Positions 17,203-25,348 of a stretch of 64,000 bases of DNA are shown in pieces. The notes below the pieces were generated by a model that was given only the letters and a program-made list of their open reading frames with translations, was not told the origin of the DNA and made no database searches. A program made the translations under genes and the position numbers. Location: contig JAHFTC010000002.1 of the NCBI GenBank assembly GCA_023269585.1, positions 41,058 through 105,057 of the forward strand, written 5' to 3'. Source of the DNA: Opitutaceae bacterium (GTDB taxonomy: Bacteria; Verrucomicrobiota; Verrucomicrobiia; Opitutales; Opitutaceae). Numbering within the stretch: position 1 is the stretch's first letter; the number at the start of each line of letters is the position of its first letter.

Positions 17203-18579
17203 CTATTGCGATGCTCGCCGCGGCTTTCTCAGCCTGGTCCGGGATGGGCCGGCGTTCTCGGCGGGCAGAGGGACCTCAATCCGGCGCCTCTTTTCGACGT
17301 AGTGGGCGGAAGTTGTGCTGATGTCCCGGTGACCGAGATGCTGACGCGCAGCTTCGATTCCGAAGGCGGAAGCCACGAGCGATCCTGACTCCTTGCGGAG
17401 GGCGTGAACGGCTTTGCGTTGCTTAATCCCTTTCTCCTTCAGCCAGGCCTGCAACTGCCGCCAGGTACGATCAGCTCGGTAATAGCCGTAAGTTGCCGTT
17501 GGATTCGAGTCTCCGCCTTCCAGCACGAATTCCGAGGTGCTGCCCTTCATGTAGCCGCGCAACACGTCGAGAGCTCCAGGCGCAAGATCGACCGTGCGCT
17601 GGCTTTCCTCCGTCTTGGGCTCGAAATGGGCGGTGCGGCGAATGTGAATCTGCCGGGCCTGGAAATCGATCTGCGCCCACGTCAATGTATCCGCCTCCTT
17701 GCGCCGCAACCCGCCCCAGAGACAGAGGACAAGGGCCAGATATTGCTGCGGATTGGCCTTTCGCAGTTCCCGGGCTGCGCAGGCCAGCAGCCATTCCGGG
17801 TTGATGTCCGAATGGTAGCGCTGCGGGCCCGGGTCCTTGATCTTCACTCCGGCGAATGGAGTCGGCGGCAGCGGGACCTTGAGCACCCTGAGCACATCCG
17901 GAGAAAAGAGCGCCCGGGAGCAGCGCAGAAACGACGCCGCCGAGCGTTCCGCCGATTTCCGCGCAATGGGATCGGCCGCAGCCCTAGCCGTGTATTCATT
18001 CCTCCAAGCGGCAAGCGACTCAGGCGTGAGCAGCGAGAGCGATTGGTCGTCCACCTTCTTCAGCCAGGCTTTGTGTCCGCCATTCACGTGGTCGTACTTC
18101 GCCCGCAACGCCTTCCCCTTCAATCCGGCATCCACCTTGGCGAGATCGGCCATGATCCGCCGCAGCATCCCCGAGTAGCGGCGCACTGTGATCGGTCGGA
18201 GGTGACCGCGTTTTCCGACATCGGCGAGGAACTCGCCGAGGGTGCAAACCGAGGCCTTGAATTGCACACTCGGCTTGTACTTGGCCAAGGTCGCCGGCCA
18301 ACCGGCAGCGACAAGGGAGAGAAAGATGTCGCGCGCCTTGGCCGCCGCGGCGGCTTGGTTGGCCGTCTCAAGGTTGAACCAAGCTTCCTTCCCGAGATGG
18401 AACATCCGCACCTGCCACTCGGGAATGATCACGATCCTGCCATCACGATCCTGATACTGGCGCTGCTTCAACCGCGGTTTCCAGTAGTCCTGATGTGTCC
18501 GTGCCGCGCGTACAGCGCTGTCAGCGGGATTTGTCTGTCCGGTTTCTGTCCGGTTTTGGAAGTCCTCGGAAGTCTTCAT
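17203..18579 (-). CDS. Tyrosine recombinase (island integrase)
   Basis: A 458-residue phage-type integrase. The catalytic set is visible: Arg292 in GGLRRKEAD, His392 and Arg395 in VHALRKE, a His in RQHLGHRD and nucleophile Tyr427 in SAHYVEK. An N-terminal DNA-binding part and a SAM-like core-binding domain (about residues 100-250) precede the catalytic domain. The chosen ATG at 18579 has a good Shine-Dalgarno (GAGGAAA); the frame stays open upstream. The gene starts about 110 bp from a truncated tRNA-Lys gene and is transcribed away from it, the usual layout for an element that integrates into a tRNA 3' end. It presumably mobilises the island to its left. Confidence 0.9.
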   Translation of the reverse strand: MKTSEDFQNRTETGQTNPADSAVRAARTHQDYWKPRLKQRQYQDRDGRIVIIPEWQVRMFHLGKEAWFNLETANQAAAAAKARDIFLSLVAAGWPATLAKYKPSVQFKASVCTLGEFLADVGKRGHLRPITVRRYSGMLRRIMADLAKVDAGLKGKALRAKYDHVNGGHKAWLKKVDDQSLSLLTPESLAAWRNEYTARAAADPIARKSAERSAASFLRCSRALFSPDVLRVLKVPLPPTPFAGVKIKDPGPQRYHSDINPEWLLACAARELRKANPQQYLALVLCLWGGLRRKEADTLTWAQIDFQARQIHIRRTAHFEPKTEESQRTVDLAPGALDVLRGYMKGSTSEFVLEGGDSNPTATYGYYRADRTWRQLQAWLKEKGIKQRKAVHALRKESGSLVASAFGIEAARQHLGHRDISTTSAHYVEKRRRIEVPLPAENAGPSRTRLRKPRRASQ

Positions 18580-18689
18580 GTTTCCTCTAGCTCCGAAATT
18601 TAGTGGGCTATTTCTCAGAGGCAAACAGCTCCGTAAGTCGACACACTTGAGGACATGTACGGACAACTGAAGACAGCCTTAACAAAAAA

Positions 18690-18734
18690 CTCTTAATCAA
18701 TTGGTCGAGGGTTCGAGTCCCTCCGAAGCCACCA
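18690..18734 (+). other. attR: 3' half of a tRNA-Lys(CTT) gene
   Basis: These 45 bases reproduce a tRNA from anticodon-loop position 32 to the CCA end: loop CTCTTAA (anticodon CTT), variable loop TGGTC, T-arm GAGGG-TTCGAGT-CCCTC, acceptor strand CGAAGCC, discriminator A and CCA. The stretch TTAATCAATTGGTCG is shared with tRNA-Lys genes of distant bacteria. The 5' half is absent: the upstream bases cannot form the anticodon stem and no GGCTTCG acceptor strand is found. It therefore marks the right junction of the integrated element, with the intact tRNA expected at the left junction outside the window. Confidence 0.85.
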
Positions 18735-18741
18735 CTTTAAG

Positions 18742-18778
18742 CCTCCCACCGCCACGCGATTGGGAGGTTTTTGTTTTT
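18742..18778 (+). terminator. Intrinsic terminator after the tRNA-Lys 3' end
   Basis: CCTCCCA and TGGGAGG form a 7-bp stem around a 12-nt loop, followed by TTTTTGTTTTT. It is most likely the native terminator of the tRNA gene, which places the original chromosome to the right of this point. Confidence 0.8.
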
Positions 18779-18940
18779 CCGAGTCCGTCGCGGGCACCCG
18801 CTGGAGAGCGCCCCCGTCTCGAATACTGCCACCACTGGGCGGGCCGGAGCGATGCCGGCCGTGGGCCGAGGAGCTCCGTTCCCCTTCCCCTCGTCCGGGG
18901 CAGGACCGATGCCGTCTTTGATGCCGGCCGAAGTTCGGGC

Positions 18941-18987
18941 GGGTAGCACTACACCCCATGGCGACGCCTGCCGTTTCACGGCATTGT
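18941..18987 (+). promoter_or_regulatory. Stress-type promoter upstream of the PRC-barrel gene
   Basis: GGGTAG, then ACACCCCAT (CCCCAT at 18954-18959), then 22 nt, then the -10 hexamer CATTGT (18982-18987). Predicted transcription starts near 18994, leaving a leader of about 47 nt with AAGGGAAG as ribosome-binding site. It is one of eight promoters in the window with this layout. The rest of 18779-19041 holds no gene that I can see. Confidence 0.6.
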
Positions 18988-19041
18988 GGCGCAAAGAGCG
19001 CGAGGCTCTTTGCAACGCAACCAACCACTGAAAGGGAAGCT

Positions 19042-20262
19042 ATGACACGAACAATTCTCACTCTCATCGGAGCGTCCGCGCTCGCGGTTCTGCCGGTCCC
19101 TGTTCTGGCCGGCACCGCGGCAGCTCAGCCAACCGACCTCACTTCGCCACACCAACAGTCCATGGCCACGGCGAGCAAATCGGCCAAGACCAGCGATCTG
19201 ATCGGAACGGAAGTACACAACTACCAGGATGAAAAGCTCGGGAAGGTGGTAGACCTGGCGGTCGACGTCGAATCGGGACGTCTCGTGCAGGTCATTCTAT
19301 CCTCCGGCGGATTCGCGGGGATCGGAGGGACGCTGTACGCGGTGCCCCCGAGTGCGCTCCACTATGACACCACCAAGACCGTTGTTCGTCTGGATGCGGA
19401 CGCGGCGAAGGTGAAGGCGGCGCCGGAATTCGAGATGTCCAAGTGGAATGATTCGTTCGATGCCGCCCATCTCGCGAAAGCCTCCAACCACTACGGCGCA
19501 ACCAAAGCGCGCGAGAACGACACGGCCAAGGGGATCGCAGGAGCCCCCACCAGCGACAAGGAAAGGTCCTCCGCGATGCCAGCCCGTCGCGACGGCCAGT
19601 TCCAGAAGGCGAGCAAACTGGTGGGCATGCAGGTGGAGAACCTACAAGGGGACAAATTGGGCGACGTGAACAACTTGCTGGTCAATCTTTCGACCGGCCG
19701 GGTTGTCGCGGTGGTCGTTTCAAGCGGTGGTTTCCTTGGAATCTCGGATGAGTTGAGCGCGCTGCCGCCCTCCGCTCTACGCTTCAGCCAAGACCGTGAG
19801 AGCCTTCAACTGGACGCCACCAAGGAGTCCTTGGCGGGGGCACCGCACTTCAAATCAACCCAATGGCCGGACTTCGACCAGCCCGGCTATGCCGCGGCCC
19901 TCACGCAGTCCTTCCGCGGTGATTCCTACGCCCGGCCCGTCGCGCCCCAGGAGCCGGACAATACGGCGCGCAACGTTCGCGATCGGGACGACAAATCCCT
20001 CACCCCGTTGGACCAGGGTAATGGGAAGGCGGATGTGGATCTCAGCGCACGGATCCGCAAGGAGATCATGGCCTCCGATCGCCTGTCGACGAACGGCAAG
20101 AACGTGAAAGTGATCACCCGCGACGCCCATGTGACTCTCCGCGGTCCGACCGATTCCGCCGAGGAGAAACGCCTCATCGGAGAGATCGCCGGCCGCATCG
20201 CTGGCGCCGGGAACGTCGACAACCAGTTGGAGGTGAAATCCACCTCCGCAGCTAGCCTGTAA
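19042..20262 (+). CDS. Exported protein with two PRC-barrel domains and a BON domain
   Basis: A 406-residue protein with a signal peptide (MTRTILTLIGAS, cleavage near LAGTAAA). Two PRC-barrel domains follow, each with the pattern 'GTEVHN/GMQVEN ... LGKVVDL/LGDVNNL ... VVVSSGGFLGI' (about residues 52-130 and 190-270). The C-terminal 75 residues form a BON domain (LSARIRKEIMASDRLST ... VTLRGPTDS). PRC-barrel and BON proteins are envelope-associated and often stress-induced. The start is supported by AAGGGAAG 5-6 nt upstream. It probably forms a transcription unit with the next gene, 37 bp away. Confidence 0.88.
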   Translation: MTRTILTLIGASALAVLPVPVLAGTAAAQPTDLTSPHQQSMATASKSAKTSDLIGTEVHNYQDEKLGKVVDLAVDVESGRLVQVILSSGGFAGIGGTLYAVPPSALHYDTTKTVVRLDADAAKVKAAPEFEMSKWNDSFDAAHLAKASNHYGATKARENDTAKGIAGAPTSDKERSSAMPARRDGQFQKASKLVGMQVENLQGDKLGDVNNLLVNLSTGRVVAVVVSSGGFLGISDELSALPPSALRFSQDRESLQLDATKESLAGAPHFKSTQWPDFDQPGYAAALTQSFRGDSYARPVAPQEPDNTARNVRDRDDKSLTPLDQGNGKADVDLSARIRKEIMASDRLSTNGKNVKVITRDAHVTLRGPTDSAEEKRLIGEIAGRIAGAGNVDNQLEVKSTSAASL

Positions 20263-20299
20263 ACCACGCAACCCAACACGAAAAAGAACCACCACTACC

Positions 20300-20887
20300 A
20301 TGGCAAAGAAATCAGTATTCTGCATCGCAGCCACCGCCGCCCAGGCGGACTACATCGTCGATCAACTCAAGTCGGCGGACTTCTCCAACAATGACATCTC
20401 CGTGCTGTTTCCCGACAAGGGGACCACGCGGGATTTCGCCCATGAGAAGAACACCAAAGCTCCGGAAGGGGCGATCACCGGCGTGGGCGCGGGCGGGATG
20501 GTCGGCGGTGCCCTGGGTTGGATCGCCGGCATCGGGGCACTGGCTATTCCGGGCGTCGGCCCGTTCATTGCCGCCGGTCCGATCATCGCCGCGTTGAGCG
20601 GCGCCGCAATCGGCGCCACCGTCGGCGGTATCGCGGGCGGCCTGATCGGGATGGGTATCCCGGAACTGGAGGCCAAGCGCTACGAAGGCAAGATTCGGTC
20701 GGGCAACATCCTCATCGCCGTCCACGCGGAGGACTCCGACGAGGTCAAGCGGGCGCGCGACATCTTCACGCAAGCCCACGCGGAAGACATCTCCACGACC
20801 GGAGCGGCGGCGACCGTGCAGGATGCGAAAGCGACCCCCGCGACACCGGCACCCGCCTATGACACGCGCCGCGGCTTGAAGGAGTGA
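20300..20887 (+). CDS. GSP17M/YflT-like general stress protein with glycine-zipper core
   Basis: A 195-residue protein. The first 45 residues have the alpha/beta pattern of the GSP17M (YflT) fold (SVFCIAATAAQADYIVDQL ... ISVLFPD). A long Gly/Ala-rich hydrophobic centre (about residues 60-120, many GxxxG steps) looks membrane-inserting. After it the sequence returns to the same fold (GNILIAVHAEDSDEVKRARD) and ends in an Ala/Pro-rich tail. Related proteins are common in stress gene clusters of many phyla; the exact role is unknown. It follows the PRC-barrel gene by 37 bp and is probably co-transcribed. Confidence 0.75.
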   Translation: MAKKSVFCIAATAAQADYIVDQLKSADFSNNDISVLFPDKGTTRDFAHEKNTKAPEGAITGVGAGGMVGGALGWIAGIGALAIPGVGPFIAAGPIIAALSGAAIGATVGGIAGGLIGMGIPELEAKRYEGKIRSGNILIAVHAEDSDEVKRARDIFTQAHAEDISTTGAAATVQDAKATPATPAPAYDTRRGLKE

Positions 20888-21128
20888 CGCCCGCGTAATC
20901 AGCACTGCGTTACAAACGGAACCACTAGCCGGCGATCCCACATCGCCGGCTAATTCTTGCCTACCTCCCCATCGGAAACCGCAAGCTCCCGGCCAGCGCG
21001 TCGGCTTCACGGCGTGCCACTGAGCAGCCCACTGGGCGGGCGCCAGGCTTCGTGCCGGCCGAATCGACAACGGAGGCCCCGACCCGGCCTTGGGACAACT
21101 CCTCTCGATCCCGAAAACCCGAAACAGC

Positions 21129-21341
21129 ATGACAAACCCTCCAGCCACTATCACGTTCTTCAACACGCCTTCTCCCGTCCCGGCGCCGGTCGCTACCGCC
21201 TGCGAATTAGTCCGCCGAGAACTCCAGAAGCTTCGCACCGGAGACGGCCCCTTACGATCGCGCAAGCACGCCATTGCGGTCGGGCTTGCGACCGCGCGCC
21301 GCATGGAAAGAGCCGGTCGCCTTGCGCTCGGCGTCCACTGA
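21129..21341 (+). CDS. Small DUF6496-like protein
   Basis: A 70-residue protein. Its C-terminal half has the pattern 'RSRKHAIAVGLATARR', which matches short proteins of unknown function (DUF6496-like) with a 'K/R-QAIAIGLSEAR' motif, often encoded in stress clusters. The N-terminal half is not typical of that family. No good Shine-Dalgarno is seen, and bases 20888-21128 before it contain no clear promoter. It might be regulated with the preceding genes. Confidence 0.5.
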   Translation: MTNPPATITFFNTPSPVPAPVATACELVRRELQKLRTGDGPLRSRKHAIAVGLATARRMERAGRLALGVH

Positions 21342-21462
21342 CTGTCGGCCCGACAAGGCGTCGCTGGAACTTCGTGCCGCCGTCGCCGGCGCCGAAGAGC
21401 ACAGCGCACCCGAGGCGGTCCGCGCGCCGAAGATGGGGAGGCCCGCCGCCGGAGCCATGGGC

Positions 21463-23181
21463 CTACCCCCGGGCCAGCACCCCGGCCAGAACCTCGAGCA
21501 TTTTCGCGGTATCAAAAGGCTTGGTCAGAGCGGCGTCGAAGCCGAGGCGGAGGTGCTCAGCGACCGAGGGATCGTTGGCATAACCGCTCATGAGGATGGC
21601 CTTTACCCGGGGGTTGATCTGCCGGAGCGCAGGAAGAGCCTCAATCGCCCCCATGCCATCGCGTATCGTAAGATCCAGGAGCACAGCGTCGAAGGGCCGC
21701 CCCTGGCTTTTCGCCGCGCCAAAGGCGGCGATTGCCCGCTCGCCATCCGCCACTTCCTCAACCTCATGCCCGATCGCGCGAAGCGTCCGTCCGCAAATGA
21801 CCCGCAGCGCCGCCTCGTCGTCCATCACCAGAATCTTCCGCTGGGCCTGTAGGTTCCACCGGGCGGGAGTCGTCGGATTCGAGGCCGGCTCCGTGGCGGC
21901 CGGCAGATAGAGCTCGAAAGTGCTACCCTCCCCCAAGACCGATTGCGCCTGAATCGCGCCGCCGTGTTTCTGGATGATGGTGTGGCAGATCGTGAGCCCC
22001 AGCCCCATCCCTTTGCGGCTGTCCCGTTGCTTCGTGGAGAAATAGGGATCGAAGATTTTGGACAGATCCTCCCGCGAAATGCCCACGCCGTGATCGACGA
22101 TGCTCACGCGAACGAATCCCCCGGGGGGCAGACTGGGCATGGTGCTGGTCCGGCGGTCCACGTTCGCCGCGCTCACGGTGATCACCCCGCCGGCGGGCAA
22201 CGCCTCCCGCGCATTCAACACGATGTTACGCACGACCTGGCCGATCTGGCCACTATCGGCCGTCACCAGCCAGAGATTGTCGGCCACGGAAATCTCCGCG
22301 CGCACCCGCGAGCCACTTAACGCCAGCCGAACCGACTCGTGGATCAGGGTCGGCAGAGCGACCGTTTGCAGGATGGGCGCGCCGCCTTGGGCGAAGGTGA
22401 GCAGTTGTTGGGTCAACCCACTCGCGAGAAACGCCGTCCTCTTCGCCTCATCCAAGAAACGGATTCCTTCGTGAGTTGCTGGGACCACCGTCCGGGCCAT
22501 GTCCAGGTTCAGGATGAGGCCGGCGAGCAGGTTGTTGAAATCATGGGCGATGCCGCCGGCCAGAATCCCGGTGGACTCCAGCTTGCTGAGAATCAGCTGG
22601 TTCTCGGTGGCGCGCTTTCGTTCGGAGATGTCGGTCAGCACAACTTGGCATTCCTTGCCCGAACGCGACGCGGTCCCCTCCAGCTCGACCTCGAGCGGAG
22701 ACTTCCCGTCCCGCAGCAGCGCTACCTCCCAGCGCTCCCGTGATTTGTTGTCGAACACCAGCTCAAGGAAGCCGTTCAGCGCGAGCCGGTCGTCGGGCTG
22801 GAGGAACAGAGCGAAGCGCCGGCCGAGCAAAGCCGACCGGGCGCCCCCCAGCAGCTCGGTCCCGGCCACGTTGATCTCTTGAATGGTTCCCGCCCGGTCG
22901 AGGCTCATGTATCCGATCGGTGCGAACTCGTAGAGTTCGGTGATCTTCGCCAGAGCCGCTTCCAGCTCGAGCTTGGACTGAGTCAGGGCCGCATTCTGGG
23001 TTTCCAGCTCGGACTGCTGGTGCTCCAGCTCAATCTGGTGGATCTCCAATTCCTGGATCAGGCGGAGGTGCTCCGGATCGAGACATGGAGACCTCCCGGT
23101 GGTCTGACGAGCCTGCCACGAGGCTTCAGCCTGACGTCGGAGTTGTCCTGAGTTATTTGGGTCCGGCACCGATTTTGACAT
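21463..23181 (-). CDS. Hybrid sensor histidine kinase with PAS domain and receiver
   Basis: A 572-residue cytoplasmic kinase. The order is a coiled coil (about residues 35-75), a PAS domain (about 80-195, with YEFAPIGYMSLD), a HisKA domain with phosphorylated His213 in GGIAHDFNNLL, an HATPase domain (NIVLNAREAL, DHGVGI, GMGLGL) and a receiver domain with Asp503 in AVLLDLTIRDG. The HDFNNLL box places it in the group typical of NtrB-like and CckA-like kinases. There is no adjacent DNA-binding regulator. The ORF runs upstream to 23325, but the methionine at 23181 lies correctly downstream of the predicted -10 box, whereas the first methionine lies upstream of it. It is an orphan and a candidate sensor for the stress cluster. 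Confidence 0.88.
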   Translation of the reverse strand: MSKSVPDPNNSGQLRRQAEASWQARQTTGRSPCLDPEHLRLIQELEIHQIELEHQQSELETQNAALTQSKLELEAALAKITELYEFAPIGYMSLDRAGTIQEINVAGTELLGGARSALLGRRFALFLQPDDRLALNGFLELVFDNKSRERWEVALLRDGKSPLEVELEGTASRSGKECQVVLTDISERKRATENQLILSKLESTGILAGGIAHDFNNLLAGLILNLDMARTVVPATHEGIRFLDEAKRTAFLASGLTQQLLTFAQGGAPILQTVALPTLIHESVRLALSGSRVRAEISVADNLWLVTADSGQIGQVVRNIVLNAREALPAGGVITVSAANVDRRTSTMPSLPPGGFVRVSIVDHGVGISREDLSKIFDPYFSTKQRDSRKGMGLGLTICHTIIQKHGGAIQAQSVLGEGSTFELYLPAATEPASNPTTPARWNLQAQRKILVMDDEAALRVICGRTLRAIGHEVEEVADGERAIAAFGAAKSQGRPFDAVLLDLTIRDGMGAIEALPALRQINPRVKAILMSGYANDPSVAEHLRLGFDAALTKPFDTAKMLEVLAGVLARG

Positions 23182-23296
23182 GATGGATTGGCCTGCGCTA
23201 CACGACCTCGGGGCGCTCTGGCAGCTCGGTCGCAACCCTAGGCTTCTTCCGAGAACCGAGGTGGATTGAGGCCTGGATGCTTGTTTCTTCACCCGG

Positions 23297-23336
23297 ACGA
23301 TAGACTCCGACCTCGAGAGGGCCAATGGGGTGTAAT
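23297..23336 (-). promoter_or_regulatory. Stress-type promoter of the hybrid kinase gene
   Basis: On the minus strand the sequence reads TTACACCCCATTGGCC (CCCCAT at 23330-23325), then 22 nt after CCCCAT comes TATCGT (23302-23297). A TTGGCC hexamer lies 17 bp from the -10. The GGGT half-site seen in other copies is replaced by GTATT. Transcription would start near 23290, about 110 nt before the ATG. Confidence 0.6.
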
Positions 23337-23413
23337 ACGTAGGCGCTTCCCTCGCCCCGACCCTGCACCGGTAGCCTCATGACTGCCCGGTCCGCGGATG
23401 ACCTTTCTTGGTT

Positions 23414-23455
23414 GGGTAAGACCCCATAGAGCGCCGGACACTCCGCACGTATTAT
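23414..23455 (+). promoter_or_regulatory. Stress-type promoter of the DUF892 gene
   Basis: GGGTAAGACCCCAT (CCCCAT at 23422-23427) is followed after exactly 22 nt by TATTAT (23450-23455), the best -10 hexamer of the set. It is divergent from the kinase promoter about 80 bp away. The rest of the interval 23182-23618 holds no convincing gene. Confidence 0.6.
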
Positions 23456-23618
23456 GGCGGCGTGAACCTGCTTGCCTCCACGCCTGAGGAAGAGCGCCGC
23501 ACGAACAACGCCTGGAGACAATCCACGCCTCATCCCGGTGGACGAGACGCCAACTACTCCCCGGAGGAACCACCCTGGCGCCTCCGGCTTTCCAAAGCAG
23601 CTCAAACACAGAAACAAC

Positions 23619-24170
23619 ATGAAGAAGATATCCACCCCTCGCGACCTCCTGGTCGAAGAACTCAAAGACCTCTACAGCGCGGAGAACCAATTGCTCAAGG
23701 CGCTCCCCAAGATGGCGGAAGCCGCCTCGAGCAATGAACTGCGCGAAGCTTTCGAAACCCATCTGGACCAGACCCAGATTCACGTCGAACGACTGAACCA
23801 AATCGGCGCGCAACTCGGAAAGTCCATGACCGGGAAGAAATGCAAAGCCATGGCCGGGCTGGTCGCGGAAGGCGCAGAGATCATGGAAGAGGATGCCGAA
23901 CCTGCCATGCTCGATTTGGCGCTCATCGGTTCAGCCCAGAAGGTCGAGCACTACGAAATCGCCGGCTATGGGACGACCCGGACCCTGGCCGAACTCGCGG
24001 AAGAACCCGCGATCGCCCAAATGCTTCAGACCACTCTCGATGAGGAGGGCGAAACCGACAAACTCCTGACGAAGATCGCCGCCGAGATGGATCTGGAAGC
24101 GGCGTACGAAGAAGAAGGCGAAACCGAGGTTACCGCTCAAGGAGGAGGCAAGAAGCGCCAGCGCAGCTAG
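23619..24170 (+). CDS. DUF892 (YciE/YciF-like) ferritin-like stress protein
   Basis: A 183-residue all-helical protein of the YciF-type DUF892 family, which has a ferritin-like four-helix bundle and may carry a di-metal site. The family start 'RDLLVEELKDLYSAENQLLKALPKMAEAA' is clear, as are the helices with E..H pairs (FETHLDQTQIHVERL and KVEHYEIAGYGT). The tail is acidic, then basic. The chosen ATG (MKKISTPRD) is where family homology begins; the frame is open upstream. Members are induced by osmotic or oxidative stress in several bacteria. Confidence 0.88.
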   Translation: MKKISTPRDLLVEELKDLYSAENQLLKALPKMAEAASSNELREAFETHLDQTQIHVERLNQIGAQLGKSMTGKKCKAMAGLVAEGAEIMEEDAEPAMLDLALIGSAQKVEHYEIAGYGTTRTLAELAEEPAIAQMLQTTLDEEGETDKLLTKIAAEMDLEAAYEEEGETEVTAQGGGKKRQRS

Positions 24171-24265
24171 ACCAAACGGAACCGCCGCGGCGGAGAATAC
24201 CACTACGCCGCTCCGACTCCACATGTCCTTCGCGCTCCCTACTGAACCCCCGCATACACACCGCC

Positions 24266-24469
24266 ATGAAAACAAGAAGCCCAAAGAAGTCGGCTAGTCG
24301 TCCCCCGAAACCACGGCACCAACCGGCGGTGAAGCAGTCGGCCGCCGCCCAACACCTGGGCGGTCAACCCGAGAATGATGACGATGCTCGAGCCGCCGGG
24401 TTTGAATCCGCAACGGCAACGGCTCCCTCCAAGCCTTCGGACGCTCGGACCGCTCCCACGCCTCGATAA
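24266..24469 (+). CDS. Possible small basic protein
   Basis: A 67-residue ORF starting MKTRSPKKSAS, rich in Lys, Pro, Ala and Gln, probably disordered. I recognise no family. It follows the DUF892 gene by 95 bp on the same strand and may be a short basic protein of that transcription unit. Composition and position are the only support, and it may be spurious. Confidence 0.35.
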   Translation: MKTRSPKKSASRPPKPRHQPAVKQSAAAQHLGGQPENDDDARAAGFESATATAPSKPSDARTAPTPR

Positions 24470-24890
24470 CTCCGTGGACTGACCCGAACGACGTTTCACG
24501 CCTTCTCCGTACCGGGTCGATCGCGACACCATTTCTCGACCGGGACTTCTGGCTCCAATCTTTCACGACGCGGCTTCGGCTGCGCACCTTGCCCATCTGG
24601 CTGACAATCCATTCGGGCGAATGCCCTCCCACACTGTGCGGATGTTGAGCATCGCGAGACTACGGTGGTCCTGATCGAGGCGCTCCAGCTACCGGGTTCC
24701 GTGAGAAGATCCACCCGGTGGCCGAGGGCATTGGGCTGATCGGTGCATTCAAAACCGCCCATCCGAAACAACTTGAAAGGAGACGGCGTGGCAACGGGTG
24801 GCCGGGACAACAGCGGAGCGGAAGGCCGGGCGAGAGGGGTGAATGCGTTGACGCCGCCCGCGCAGGCACCGCTGCCGCGCCCGAGCCCCG
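24470..24890. other. Interval of about 420 bp without a recognised gene
   Basis: Both strands have open stretches, but none has a family signature, signal peptide or sensible start. It lies between convergent genes (the small basic ORF and the BON lipoprotein). I see no promoter of the stress type and no hairpin terminator. Confidence 0.5.
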
Positions 24891-25217
24891 TTATTTGACG
24901 ACGATGTCGTTTTTCACGTCGGTCACGCCGGCGACCGTACCCGCCACGAGTGCTGCCTGCGCCTTCTCCTCGGGGGTGTTGACGAAGCCGCTGAGCTGCA
25001 CCACGCCCTTGAAGGTCTCCACGCTTACCTGAAGCGCCTTCACGAGAGGGTCCTTTACGAACGCGGCCTTGACCTTGAACGTGATGGAACTGTCGTCGAT
25101 GTATTCACCGGTACTTTCTCGGGTGGCCGTGGAAGCGCAACCGGCGGTGAAGGTAACAAAGCCGAGGGCGGCAGCGAGCAACGCCACAAGGGCAAGGGAG
25201 GGAACTGATGTCTTCAT
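24891..25217 (-). CDS. BON-domain lipoprotein (OsmY-like)
   Basis: A 108-residue protein with a lipoprotein signal (MKTSVPSLAL, lipobox FTAGC, cysteine near residue 27) and one BON domain (SITFKVKAAFVKDP ... VVQLSGFVNTPEEKAQA ... VTDVKNDIVVK). BON domains bind phospholipid; single-BON proteins such as OsmY and DolP protect the envelope during osmotic stress. The chosen methionine gives the signal peptide; the frame opens 9 codons earlier. It has its own upstream region of 131 bp. Confidence 0.85.
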   Translation of the reverse strand: MKTSVPSLALVALLAAALGFVTFTAGCASTATRESTGEYIDDSSITFKVKAAFVKDPLVKALQVSVETFKGVVQLSGFVNTPEEKAQAALVAGTVAGVTDVKNDIVVK

Positions 25218-25348
25218 GGTTGGTATGGTTGGGTGTTCTAACATCTACAGGGCATGAGCGGGAAAAGAGCGTCTCCAAATAATCGAGCAACTGGACAATG
25301 GGGGCGGTTGCGAAAGCGAGAACCAACCCCGGGGGGCGGCAGCGCGGC

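Noticed and set aside
18690-18734. A functional tRNA-Lys gene
   Set aside because: The acceptor 5' strand, D-arm and anticodon 5' stem are missing, so it can only be the 3' remnant at an attachment site.
23462-23737. GTG-started 91-codon ORF at the predicted DUF892 transcription start
   Set aside because: It overlaps the real DUF892 gene in another frame and its translation is Arg/Pro-rich without features.
24718-25032. Open frame on the plus strand overlapping the BON gene
   Set aside because: There is no homology, the composition is poor, and it overlaps a clear BON-domain gene on the other strand.
25240-25340. Stress-type promoter before the BON lipoprotein
   Set aside because: A CCCCCATTG stretch is present on the minus strand, but no -10 hexamer lies at 22 nt.
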